Positions 1-9,195 are shown, numbered from the stretch's first letter. The stretch: DNA of 13,532 nucleotides from Ophiocordyceps camponoti-saundersi (nom. inval.) (GCA_003339415.1 PDHQ01000627.1:1-13532); one strand, 5' to 3'. Numbers and translations: made by a program. The notes: generated from the sequence alone by a model not told the origin.

Positions 1-20
1 TATATATATATATATATATA
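1..20. repeat. (TA)10 microsatellite
   Basis: Ten perfect TA dinucleotides open the window, so the tract may continue to the left. Similar TA tracts occur near 10484-10498 and 11196-11219. In a RIP-mutated region TA runs are expected, because CA and TG are both converted to TA. Confidence 0.95.
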
Positions 21-120
21 CTAGAGTTTAGTTTATTATAAAGGAGAAAAGGAGCAAGCGCGTTAGCAAAGGAAGAATATATAGGGAGTAAGCGCAGAGT
101 TATATAAGGGGGGGGGGGTT
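21..120. other. No gene seen; purine-rich stretch ending in an 11-G run
   Basis: The stretch is rich in A and G on the plus strand and ends in a run of 11 consecutive G (108-118) followed by T residues. No coding signal was found. A second 11-G run followed by T occurs at 7777-7787. Confidence 0.6.
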
Positions 121-264
121 TTTAGATAACGGTAGTTTTTAGAGATAAGAGTAAGGCTCTAGCTATAGTCGATTTTGCGAGGCAGAAGTTATCTAGTAAA
201 GGGTAGTTTAACGGCGGTGATAGTAATACCTAAGGAAGGTAAGCGCTATATAAATATAAAATAC
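121..264 (+). pseudogene. Short decayed coding relic upstream of repeat A (uncertain)
   Basis: Plus frame 1 reads for about 48 codons with four TAA/TAG codons, all in its first half. It includes the short run VIVIPKEGKRY near 217-249. The corresponding place upstream of repeat B reads VAEIPKRETV at the same distance from the repeat start. The repeat may therefore extend into, or sit directly after, the end of a coding sequence. It is too short to name, and chance openness is possible. Confidence 0.25.
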
Positions 265-700
265 TAATAAAGGCTTATACTAAGATAGATTAAATAGTCG
301 TCGGTACTTTTTTATCTCCTAATACCCTATATAGATAAGGGTAATAAAAGGCGCCTAAGATAGGATAGCGGTTATTATAAAGTATATAGTGCTATTTAGT
401 TTCCCTTAAGAAAGGAAGAATTAGGCTAGTTATTAGCCCTAAAGCTTATCTTTATAATATTCCTAAAAGTCGTATATTATAAGTTAAGTATTAGAGAGGG
501 CTTATAGGTAAAACTCTACTAAACGGAATTAGAGATTTACTTTAAACCTTAGACTTTTATATAGCGAGTAAGTAAGTTAACTATTATTATAAAGTTTTAA
601 AAGTTCGGTTAGATAGTTCCTATACCTTTATCTCTCCCCTTCCTATTATTATATAGAAAATAAATATATTATCGCTTTTATAATAGAGGATGCCGATAGA
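265..700 (+). repeat. Dispersed ~490-bp repeat, copy A (solo, truncated or diverged at its 3' end)
   Basis: This copy shares a series of collinear blocks with copies B (2164-2652) and C (6985-7470). The opening block is TAATAAAGGCTTATA here, with a TATTA start in B and C. A block around 398-412 matches the TTAGTTTCCCT of B and C. A 20-base block at 511-530 is identical to 7231-7250 in copy C. Similarity fades after the TATATAGAAAA block near 651-661. Differences from B and C are largely transitions. If B and C are long terminal repeats, A is a solo LTR or a remnant of another element. Confidence 0.7.
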
Positions 701-890
701 GCTTATTACCGTATACGGTATAGCTATATATCTTAACGTATATAAGTTAAAGATAACGGTTACGTAAAGGAGTATATAGATATCGTAGGTATTTACTATA
801 GAGTAAACTCGACTATGCAGTTCTTATTCTATAGCTAGAGTATATTTATAACTATTATTAAAATATATAGCTTTTAAGCTAGTAATAAAA
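662..890 (+). pseudogene. Decayed coding relic, unknown product
   Basis: Plus frame 2 has about 76 codons with three or four TAA/TAG codons and a mixed, protein-like composition, including the runs EDADRAYYRIRY and YVKEYIDIVGIYYR. No family was recognised. The antisense frame in the same register is also fairly open but gives a less charged product, so plus is preferred. It follows repeat A directly and fades into AT-only sequence after about 890. Confidence 0.3.
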
Positions 891-1030
891 GAATTTTATA
901 CTATTACTTAGAAATAATAATTATTACTATTTATATAAAAATATTATATTAATTATTAATATATTAACTATTAATATTTTTATTGTTAATATTTTTATTA
1001 TTAGTATATTCTTTTTGTAGTTTATTAGTA
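890..1030. other. Very AT-rich stretch
   Basis: The sequence is almost purely A and T, with repeated TTATTAATATT-like words (near 950-1005). No coding, RNA or structured signal is visible. It separates the relic at 662-890 from the minus-strand relic that follows. Confidence 0.6.
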
Positions 1031-1034
1031 GATA

Positions 1035-1440
1035 TTTTATTAATATCTAGTTACTTATTATAAGCGACTAAGGTTATAGAACGTTACGTAAACGCCGTAA
1101 TAATTAAGTCTTAGTTAGGACTTAGATCTTTAGGGGGTAAGCTAGTTTTCTTCCTCTTATCGATTTCTATAGCTTTAATAGCAAGCTTCTTTATACGGGT
1201 AATCCGAGCACGGGCTTTCGTCTTCTCTTTCTAAGAATCTTCTAATTCTTCTTAATCTATCTGCCGTTACTTTGCCCTTTTAGTATAGAAATTTCTCGGT
1301 ATTATATTCTTTACTTTATAAACCTGGCGGGCTTTTCGTAATATTATAAGTAAGTATAATAGCTTACTTAATATAGAGCGTCGTTTAGGCGAAAGAAGGA
1401 TAAATTAGCGTTAGTTTTTTAGTATTTTTATAATAAGGGG
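1035..1440 (-). pseudogene. Decayed C-terminal coding relic, highly charged, unknown product
   Basis: Reading the minus strand from about 1440 down to 1035 gives about 130 codons in one frame. Only a handful of TAG/TAA stops interrupt it, placed where Gln or Trp would be expected after RIP. The product is strongly basic with acidic patches: a KARQVYKVKN segment, then NFYTKRAK, EELEDS and ARARITRIKKLAIKAIEIDK, then a proline-containing LPPKDLSP near the end. Such a charged, probably coiled-coil tail is common at the C-terminus of fungal DNA-transposon and retroelement proteins, but no diagnostic motif is present. The sense-register alternative is Leu/Phe/Ser-rich and less convincing. Confidence 0.4.
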
Positions 1441-1832
1441 AGGTATAGGAATAGAGGATATATCGGGTAGCGAGTATATATAAGTTACGGGGTAATATTA
1501 TATATATATAGGTATCTATTATAGTAAGATATTTTATAAGAAAATATATTAAGGTCTATACGTAAAATTATATTAGGGTAATAAAAATAAATATTATTTA
1601 TTATTAAGATTATAATTATAATATAAGGATAATAATAAAGAGGCGAAATATAAAAGGGAGAACGAAGGAACGTACTAGAAGGAAAACGAAAGTGAAAGGG
1701 AATATATAATAAGGTGGGGGCAGTGTAAAATATTAAGATTACTATATAGAGTTTTATCTAATTAGAATGCGGGTTTATAACTAGCTCTTATATATATAGT
1801 GATTAGAGAGAGAATTAGTAATATTATAAGTA
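1441..1832. other. No gene seen; AT-rich, then purine-rich sequence
   Basis: The first part is TA-rich. Then 1630-1720 is dominated by A and G on the plus strand, with words such as AGGGAGAACGAAGG. No frame stays open over a useful length and no repeat partner was found in the window. Confidence 0.5.
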
Positions 1833-1910
1833 GGGAAGATTATAAGTTATACTATAACTAGGGAAAACTATAAGTTATACTATAAGTAGGAAAGATTAGG
1901 ATATAACTTA
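1833..1910. repeat. 28-bp tandem repeat, two full units plus a decayed third
   Basis: The units at 1833-1860 and 1861-1888 differ at only three positions. Both contain the core TATAAGTTATACTATAA. A third, more diverged start (GGAAAGATTAGG) follows at 1889. Function unknown; probably a local slippage duplication. Confidence 0.8.
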
Positions 1911-2163
1911 TAAATTTATAATAGAATAAAAAGAGAGATAGGTAATAAGGCGAGCGTATATAGGGTATACTAAGGAAGAGAGATAGCGACATTAAGAAGA
2001 AATAATAAGTATAAGAGTGCGTAGGTATAGATTGCAAAGGATACCTTTAAGGATTATATTAATAGTAAACCGATAGACTATAGTTAAGGAGTTATTAGGC
2101 ATTTTATAGCGACAGTAGCAGAGATCCCTAAAAGGGAAACCGTATTAGCCTTACGTAGGGAGC
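1905..2163 (+). pseudogene. Decayed coding relic abutting repeat B, unknown product
   Basis: Plus frame 3 reads from about 1905 to 2190 with only about five TAG/TAA codons. The product is hydrophilic and protein-like, including AKDTFKDYINSKPIDYS, then VIRHFIATVAEIPKRE and LALRRELLEAYIKFN. The frame runs about nine codons into repeat B before stopping. The same-frame C-terminus may also be recognisable upstream of copy C (a less clear EIIRDL reading). The repeats could then be gene 3' ends plus downstream sequence rather than LTRs. No family was recognised. Confidence 0.4.
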
Positions 2164-2652
2164 TATTAGAGGCTTATATAAAATTTAATTAAATAATCTC
2201 TTAACCTTTTTTTTTATTCCGAGAGATCTAAGTATTAGGATATAAAAGGCGGTTAAGAGAGGATAAGGACTATAACTAAGTATAAAGCGCAGATTAGTTT
2301 CCCTTAAGCTAAGAGAGAGGAAGGAATTAACGAAAAATTAGCCCTTAACCTTATTTTAATAGCTATTAAAAAAGTCGTTAATTACAAGTCGTATCTTAGA
2401 GAGGAGTTATAATAAAACTCTACTAAATAGAATTATAGCTTTTTTTTAAATATTATACTTTTAGACGATAAATTGCTAATTAAAACTCTATTCTTAAAGT
2501 TTTAAATACTTTATTAAATAGTTCTCTCTTCTTTTTTCTTATTTCTTTTATCTTTATATAGAAAATCGCCTTCCTATTATTTTCCCGATAGAGAATTTCG
2601 ATCTAGCTTATCCCCCTGCAGCTAGAGATCCCCCTTATACTAGTTAAAGACT
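2164..2652 (+). repeat. Dispersed ~490-bp repeat, copy B (left LTR-like repeat)
   Basis: It is collinear with copy C at an offset of about 4820 bp. Shared blocks are the TATTAGRGRCTTATA start, TTTAATTAAATA, AGATTAGTTTCCCT, TAGCCCTTAACCTTATTTT, ACTCTACTAAA, AAATTGCTAAT, and the terminal GCTAGAGATCCCCC followed by AGTTAAAGACT. If the start was TGTTA before RIP, it fits the TG that begins LTRs. The 3' boundary is where B and C stop matching. I found no target-site duplication: the five bases before B and after C differ. No primer-binding site is clear after 2652. A hairpin (CCTCCT, 5-base loop, AGGAGG) lies just inside at 2655-2671. Confidence 0.7.
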
Positions 2653-2654
2653 AC

Positions 2655-4062
2655 CCTCCTAGCTAAGGAGGAATTTAACGCCGAAATAAATAAGAATTAG
2701 GTTTTAAGCACTAGAACCCTTAATTAAATAGTTTTAAGGAGTTATATATCTCCTAGTAACCGAACTAATAAAGCAGTTATTAGGGACGGTCTCCTCGATA
2801 CTTAGACTAAGCTAAAAAAACCACCTTTAAAGTTTAGCTCCCTTAGATTACTAAAGTAGAGAAAGCCCTTTATATTAGAGCTATCCTACGGTTATTATAT
2901 AAGCTTTAAATACCCGTAACCTTTCTTACTTAATATCTACGGGGAGGAAGGGGAAGGTATTTTAGTCTAAATAGCATACTTAAACGAAGGTACGATAACT
3001 CTTCTTTATTTTAACTTCTCTACTAGACCCTTATACCTATAATAAATTACTTCACTTTAATTCTAGGACCTTTCGAGCCCGCTCCTTAATATTAGGCTAC
3101 TTATTGCCCTCTCTAAGCTCTAGACCGTCGTCGAGGAACGGATTCGGTATATCCTTAATTAAGCAAGGCGTAACTTAAGGATTTAGATAGTCCTCGTATG
3201 CGACGGAGTTAGTAAAAATATCCTAGCTACCGATAAAGTAACTTACTATCTATAAGGCCTTATTAATCTCTGCCCTATAAGCGTACTCGGAGTGCCGACG
3301 CTAATTATAGGTAGCCGCCCTAGTCCTATTCTAAATATAATTAGAATAACTATAACCCCCTTAGCCGTATATCGAAATATACTTATAAAATAATATTAAT
3401 ATATATTCCCCGTAGCAGGTAATAGTTATCGTTTATAATCGTAAGTAATAGGCATATAACCTCGGGTTACGTTAATTAAAGATCGAGATAAGAAAAGCCT
3501 TATAATATTTAGGGCGTTTCCCTTAGATTAAATAGTTAAAGAAAGAGCCCTCCGGGTGCGCGATCTTAGTCGGGATATAAGTAACTCGGGGTTCCCCTAG
3601 CGTCTTCTCCTAGTACTCTCTCTCTCTAGCCCTAATAAAGTAATAAAGAAAAAACTTAAGAGGAGACGTAGTACCTATTTCTATCTTAATAAAAGCCGGG
3701 GCTTCCTAAGGAACCTTCTCGCGGAAAGCTATCTTAATAAATATAGGAACGCTAAAGTGCCCGACTTTAACGCCTCCCTTATACTAAATCTTAAGGTAGG
3801 CGTAAATCTAAGTAGAGAAAATTAGTCTTAATATCTAGAACTATTTAATTAAAATACTTACGCGTATATATTTAGGGTAAGGAAGAGTTTTTAGCGCTAT
3901 ACGGCCTTGCTAGCTTAGGCTCGATAGGACGCTTATATTTTCGGTATCTAACTTACGTAAGATAAGGTTATAAATATTAGGGAGACGTTTTTTTTTCTCC
4001 TCGATTATCTCCTCTTCCGTTAACTTAGGCGCTATTATAATTAAAGATTCTTATTACTATTA
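2655..4062. pseudogene. Left part of the element interior: decayed coding relic, strand undecided
   Basis: One codon register is unusually open on both strands for about 470 codons without a frameshift. By hand count there are about 33 stops on the plus reading and about 38 on the minus reading, nearly all TAA/TAG. The plus reading joins in frame to the relic at 4063-6963 and would be the N-terminal part of one long polyprotein. The minus reading starts near 4050 with four consecutive stops that would have been Gln codons, followed by an acidic-basic patch (TEEEIIEEKKKR). It then gives convincing stretches such as SVAYEDYLNP and IPNPFLDDGLELREGNK. Charged-residue content is equal for both. 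Neither reading shows a recognisable reverse transcriptase, integrase, helicase or zinc-knuckle motif. Confidence 0.4.
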
Positions 4063-4335
4063 ACGCGTCTAAGTTAAGTAGGTAAAGAAAGAAAAAAAAA
4101 AGAGGGAGAGGACGAGGGCGATATAAATAGCGAGCTAATAACTATTTATTCCTAATTAGGAAGGAGCCCTCCCCGCTCTTCCCTTCGCGATATCGCAGTA
4201 CTAACTAAAGTATAAAGTAATAAGCCTAAGAACTAAGGCAGCGAATAATAATAAAATAAGGCGACGCGTTTTTCCTCTTTTCCCACGCGTACCCTCTTTT
4301 TCCTTTAAACTAACTATTTATTTAATAACTAAGCT
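4063..4335. promoter_or_regulatory. Middle of the element: candidate divergent promoter or low-complexity linker
   Basis: If the flanking relics are divergent genes, this is their shared upstream region. It holds a TATAAATA at 4122-4129, a purine tract at 4084-4112, pyrimidine-rich sequence at 4260-4312, and three copies of ACGCGT (4063-4068, 4264-4269, 4285-4290). ACGCGT is the MCB-type cell-cycle box in yeasts, but it contains no CA or TG, so RIP would spare it and chance enrichment is likely. If instead the element has one long ORF, plus frame 1 continues through here as a Lys/Arg/Gly- and then Gln/Ser-rich linker. Confidence 0.25.
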
Positions 4336-6963
4336 ATACTTAGCGCACTATTATTATAACTAAAATATATTATAGATTTAGCAAACTTAGATTATAAGCT
4401 TAGTAAGGAAGTAGACTTTAAACTGAAAGGGCTATTTTTTAGCGAACGAAATAATAAGTTTACTATTACGGCGATACTTTATAGTAGAGTAATAATAGGG
4501 CCTACGTCGCCTAATCTCCCTTTCTTAGCGGTAACTCCCGAGCTCGCGCGAACCCTTAAGTATAAATAGCCCCCTTAGTTTATAAAACGAATAGTTTAGC
4601 CGAAGGAACGCGTTAAGCTTTTTATAAATATAATTAAATACTTATATATATTTTAAGCTAGTAAGGAGATCGCTAATATTATCCTATTTAATAATATTTA
4701 AAATTAGAGTAGCTATATAGATAATATAGGGCGTTTTATTTTTAGAGTAAAAAGATAATTATAAGTAACTAGCTTTAAGCTAGGAGCTATAATAAAAATC
4801 TTAAATAGGGGAATCTAGGATAAAGTGCACCTATTTATAATTCTTATAATAATTACGATACCTACTACTATAAACGAGACTACTAATATACCGTTTAAGA
4901 AGAAAATCTATTATATCGTGCTTAGGTTTAACCTTAAGTAGGAAGTAAATAGTTACCCCTTTCTAAGTAGTATAGTTAATTTTAAAGCGGATAGGTCTAA
5001 TATTAGGTATTATTAGGGCAGCTTCTTTTAAAATTAGTAAGCCCGAGTACTCTATTTTTTCGACTTAATAGAGCCGGGGCGAGTGCCTTAATCGAAAAGG
5101 GTAATAGCCGTATAGAGAGATATCTTAAGCGAGTTTTAGGGGGACTGCCCTTTTAATTTTATCGTTATTCCTAGGACGCGATAAAAAGGAGAGTATAAAT
5201 GCGGATACCTAGCCCTTTCTATACTATAATACTAGGCCTATAGCTTTATCGGTCTTAAACTTAACGTATATATTAATAGCTTATTAAATAAGCGAGGATT
5301 AAGCGTTAAATAGTTTAGAGAAAATCTCGAGACCCCCCCGGATTCCCGTATTCTCTTGCGAGACTAGGCTATACGAACCGAGGATAGCGACGGCAATAAC
5401 TATAACGAATTAATCGCTCGGATAACTAGTAACCTATATACTATTAGGGCGAATAAACTAGGTATCCGAAAATCGGAATAGTTTAACTTCTTAGGAAATA
5501 GTTATAGATTTAAACTAAGGAACTAGGAGGGCGGCGAAGATCTCTTAATAAAGCTAGAAGCAGGCTTAACGACGCTTAGGGGCCTATACCCTAAGGCCAC
5601 TATCCCTTACTACTAGATCCTTAGAAGATACTAAACTATCACGCCTAAGACCCTTACTAATAACTTTATAATAAAGAGCTATATTATAGTGCTATACTTA
5701 GGCGCTACTAGAGTTAGAAAATAGCCTTAGGGAGATTAGGAAGAACTGTAAGGGATCGATATTAACGATTTTAATAAGGGCGAAGGGGCCGGGGATAATA
5801 AGGCTCTAGATAAGGAAGAGGTTAGGGAGGAAAATAATAAGGACCTTCCCGAGGATAAGACTATAAAAGGCCCGACTAATAATTAAATAGTTCCGATATC
5901 TAGCCTTTTATCTTCTTTTAGATCTAAAGACCCCCTAACTTTAGAAGGAGTTAGATAAGAGATAAGCGCTATAAAAAATATAAGGAAGGAAGATAAGGCG
6001 ACTAAGGCGCCTAATAACGCTATAACTAGAGAGGAAACGACTAGGATAAAGAAAATAATCCCTTAGGAATTAATAGGCATATTATAGCCTAAGAAACTCA
6101 CTATAGGGAAGAAAATACCCGCAGGATTAAACCCGGCCCCGATATAGCCGGCTTTCTCTCCGAGGCGTAGCGCGAGGACGAAGAAGTTAACGAAGCGCGA
6201 CTATTTAATTAAGAACCCTATATTATAGAAGACGGCCCCTAAAAGAAAAGGGGAGGAAAAAGACGCAGGAACGCTAAAATTAATACGCTTTACTTATTTT
6301 ACCTTAAGTAAGAACCCTATAGTTTAGCCTAGCGAAGGACTTATAGCTATAAGTATAGGCTAAGAACTAATTAACCTAGACCCGCTTAGCTTTAAAGTTA
6401 GAGGGGTTAAGCGTTATAAGAATTATATAACTTAGACTAAGAGTTACGGACGTGTACGATAAGGAAGGTATATCGCACTTAATATAGCCGGATTTATTAT
6501 AATATATACCGGACGCGTACTTATTAGAGACTAGCTTTAAGAACCGAAAATAATCCTAATAATCCCGAAGATTAGTTCTTTTATTAGCTTGCAGCCCCCG
6601 GGGCTTATATACCCTAGTATATAGGCCGAGATTAATAAGGCTATCGATAACTATTTAATTAAGTAATAATAGGAGCGAGAGAAGGGACCTAAGAGAGATA
6701 TGCTACTAGCGGGCGGTCGGCGCGAACGCTAGAGTCGACGGATCTAAGGGTTAGACCTTAAGGAGAAGTAACTAGAGTTTCCTTTATTATTTCCTTTACG
6801 AAGAGTCCTTTCCGCCTTTATTTTATCGCGCTTACACGTACCTTATTTAAGTTATAAGAAAAAGTTAGTTATTACCGAGAAAAAGGGCTAATTACTTATT
6901 ATTGCGGCACGCGCTTAGGGAGGAGTTTGGCAGCGGAGATAGGGACGCCGAAAGAAATGCAAG
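4336..6963 (+). pseudogene. Main decayed ORF of the LTR-like element, possibly a polyprotein
   Basis: Plus frame 1 runs about 875 codons with no evident frameshift and about 54 stops, all TAA or TAG. RIP would create these from CAA, CAG and TGG. Around 5760-6120 the other two plus frames carry several times more stops in the lines checked. N-terminal part (4336-5160): mixed globular composition with KEVDFKLKGLFF and AVTPELARTLK. Around 5188-5220 it reads GEYKCGYLALS, which loosely resembles the active-site Cys segment of OTU-type cysteine proteases. At 5740-6060 it is acidic and basic, low-complexity (KEEVREENNKDLPEDK). At 6120-6270 it is Pro/Lys/Arg-rich (FSPRRSARTKKLTKRDYL). A further globular part ends near AEINKAIDNYLI (6631-6660), then a run of three stops. 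No DDE, RNase H or RT catalytic block was recognised. The start is uncertain because ATG would have become ATA. Confidence 0.55.
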
Positions 6964-6984
6964 CGCCTACCTTAGCTAGGAAAT

Positions 6985-7470
6985 TATTAGGGACTTATAA
7001 AAAGTTTAATTAAATAGTTCCTAAACCCTTTCTTCTTTTCCTAAGAGCTGCCGAGGGTTAATATATAAGGGTAGTTAAGCTAAGATAGGGGCTATTACTA
7101 GGTATATAGCATAGATTAGTTTCCCTCGAAAGAGGACGAATTAAGTAAGTAATTAGCCCTTAACCTTATTTTTAGAGCTATAATAAAAGTCGTATATCGT
7201 AAGTTAAGTCTTAGAGAGGACTTATAGTAAAAACTCTACTAAACGGAATTATAACTTTATTTTAAACTTTATACTTTTATACTATAAATTGCTAATTTAA
7301 ATACCCTTTTCGAAGTCTTTAATATCTAATTAAATAGTTTCTACCTTTATATTACTTCTTTCTCTTATCTTTATATAGAGAACCGACTCCTTATTATTTT
7401 CCCTATAGAGAATTACTATGCGGCTCTTCCCCCTATAGCTAGAGATCCCCCCTTATATTAGTTAAAGACT
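6985..7470 (+). repeat. Dispersed ~490-bp repeat, copy C (right LTR-like repeat)
   Basis: It pairs with copy B in the same orientation and nearly the same length (486 against 489 bp). It starts TATTAGGGACTTATA and ends GCTAGAGATCCCCCC followed by AGTTAAAGACT. Its block at 7231-7250 is identical to 511-530 of copy A. Differences between B and C include many C/T and G/A transitions, plus small indels and transversions. They have diverged well beyond the near-identity expected of newly inserted LTRs. Confidence 0.7.
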
Positions 7471-7479
7471 TTAGTTACG

Positions 7480-7776
7480 TAAGAAATTACGCCCCTTAGG
7501 TATCTGCTGCGCTTACTTAGGGTGTCCTTCTTCCCCCGCTAAAGTACTATGCTAATAACTAGTTCGTTAGCTCCGATCTCGCTAAGATACTTACCTTAAG
7601 ATATTTTATTAGTTAATAGAAGATCTAATTTAAATAGAGAGGTTTGTTCTTTCTAAAAGGAGGCGATTATAGTAGCGAAGTCGAGGCTCGAAACGAAAGC
7701 TAAGGCGGAGGCTAATAATAAAACGGCCCGAAAGGCTAAGGGCTAATTCTGCTTTCGCTATAAGGATAGAGAGTTA
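7480..7776 (+). pseudogene. Short decayed coding relic with basic C-terminus
   Basis: Plus frame 1 has about 97 codons with five TAA/TAG codons. After a Leu/Arg-rich part (LRYLP, then DILLVNRRSNLNREV) it becomes Ala/Lys/Glu/Arg-rich (VAKSRLETKAKAEANNKTA), then KAKG, a stop, and FCFRYKDREL just before the 11-G run. A basic Ala/Lys tail followed by Cys/Phe residues is seen at the C-terminus of various fungal transposase-like proteins, but this is only a resemblance. The strand choice rests on composition. Confidence 0.35.
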
Positions 7777-7787
7777 GGGGGGGGGGG
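7777..7787 (+). repeat. 11-G homopolymer
   Basis: Eleven G in a row, preceded by GAGTTA and followed by TTTATATA. The other 11-G run (108-118) is preceded by GAGTTATATAA and followed by TTTTTAG. The flanks are similar but short. Confidence 0.9.
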
Positions 7788-7810
7788 TTTATATAGGTAT
7801 TGCTTTTAAC

Positions 7811-8205
7811 CTAACCCTTAGGGGATAAGGAGTATAGTGAACGGGTTTATCCCGGAGAGGATAAGAGCAGTTAAGGAGTTTATCTTTTAGGGAATAAGAA
7901 TAGTAGTAAATAGGTTTATAGCTTAGGGAATAAGAAGAGGAGTAGGTAGGTTTATAAGTAAACGGGTTTATCCGATAGGGGATAGGAAGAGGAGTGAACG
8001 GGTTTATAAGTAAAAGGGTTTATCTCTTAGGGAATAAGAACAGAGTAAATAAGTTTATCCCTTTAGGGATAAGAAGAGTAGTAAACGAGAACGAGTTTAT
8101 GCCTAGGAGAAAGAAAAGCAGTTAGCGAGTTTAACCCTAGGGGAGAAGAAAGGTAGTTACCTAGCTTATCCTATAGTTTATAAGAGGAGTAGTTAACGGG
8201 TTTCT
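7811..8205 (+). repeat. Eroded array of the 36-bp satellite (older copy)
   Basis: About ten degenerate units carry the same words as the terminal array at 12970-13532: GGTTTATCC, then a TAGGGRATAAGAA part, then AGCAGTTAACGGG. Successive TTTAT anchors fall at 7846, 7879, 7915, 7951, 8003, 8054, 8096 and 8130. Several steps are 33-36 bp; partial units of 16 bp follow 7951 and 8003. Single units are heavily mutated and the palindrome is mostly broken, so this array is older or less homogenised than the terminal one. It has the same orientation. Confidence 0.8.
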
Positions 8206-8584
8206 ATAACCTTAGTGTTAGTACTAAATGCCGGCGTGGTATTTAGCTAGATCTTAGAGATATAGAAGTATTACTCGAGTAAATTTCCTATAAGGTTAAA
8301 CGCTATAATAAGTAAGACTATACGCCTAATAGCTTATAGTAGAAAATTAGGTTATAGTGCATTTTATAAAGATATTTTATAGATAGAATCTAACGATAAG
8401 AACTTATAATAGTATTATAAGATTTAAGGAGTTACTTTAGAGCTATCTAAGTGATAAGTTTATAAATAAGCTTCCTAGTATAACTATAGATCCTTCGAGA
8501 AGGAGCTATAGAATAATTTAGGATTTCTCTTACTATAGAAGTGGTCGGGCTAAAGAGTGATTATAGACGAAGCCTATTATTAAG
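8206..8584. other. No gene seen
   Basis: TA-rich sequence with frequent stops in the frames examined. No repeat partner in the window was noticed. Moderate RIP character: a few TG dinucleotides remain (AAATGCCGGCGTGG near 8227). Confidence 0.5.
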
Positions 8585-9195
8585 GATAAACCTGGCAGGC
8601 ACTCACGTGACTAAGCTAGTTTAGCGGGGTTAAAAGGACACTCCCGAAGAAAGGAAAAAGAAGAAGAAAAAGGGAAAAAGGGATAAAGGGGTAATTCCGT
8701 ATAATTCCTAGAAATTCAAAAGACGTAGAATTAAAGGGGCTAAGGGAGGAAGGAATCCGTAGCAGGTAGCCCTACCTTGCTAGGTCCGAATACGCTCACG
8801 GCGACTAACTTTATATAGAAGGGCTCACGGCTGCCTTAGGTCTTCTTACTAAGGGTGGGAAATCGACCCCTTCTTATAAGTACAAATCTAACCCTTCCTA
8901 GGTCCTTTAGCCCCCTTTAGCTAAGCGAATACTAATTAATCAGATCTATTAAATCAGGTAGGTGAGATTAAACGACCTTTCTAGACCCTGCAGTCCTAAC
9001 CGGCCCGTACGACCTGGCAGGTCCCTGCAGGCCTATACGGACCGGATAGTCCTATATACTTCCTTAAGACGGTCTTCTCTGCGAGGGCTATATGTGTGTG
9101 TGGGCAGGAGTGCCCGTTACTCCCGCGAAACTGGGAGGCCTCTTCTTCTTTATCCCTATAGCTTGGCAGCTAAGTTAGCTTCTTTATTATTATAG
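8585..9195. other. RIP-spared, GC-richer island
   Basis: Unlike its surroundings this segment keeps many CA and TG dinucleotides: GGCAGGCACTCACGTGAC at 8594-8611, GCTCACGGC twice (8793-8801 and 8822-8830), CCTGCAGG at 9024-9031, and TGTGTGTGTGGGCAGG at 9093-9108. The 10-mer ACCTGGCAGG occurs at both 8590-8599 and 9012-9021. A polypurine tract lies at about 8646-8690. An ATG-initiated frame of 77 codons exists at 8962-9195 on the plus strand. It is Arg/Ser/Leu-rich without motif or codon signal, and I do not regard it as a gene. The island was probably single-copy when RIP acted, or inserted afterwards. No matching terminal inverted repeat was found. Confidence 0.55.

Noticed and set aside
8594..8640. 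Possible terminal inverted repeat of a DNA transposon (CACTCACGTGACTAAGC)
   Set aside because: No inverted partner was found within the window, so an element end cannot be supported.
8962..9195. ATG-initiated 77-codon frame on the plus strand
   Set aside because: It has an Arg/Ser/Leu-rich composition without motif and lies in a GC-richer, RIP-spared island where open frames arise more easily. No support from context.
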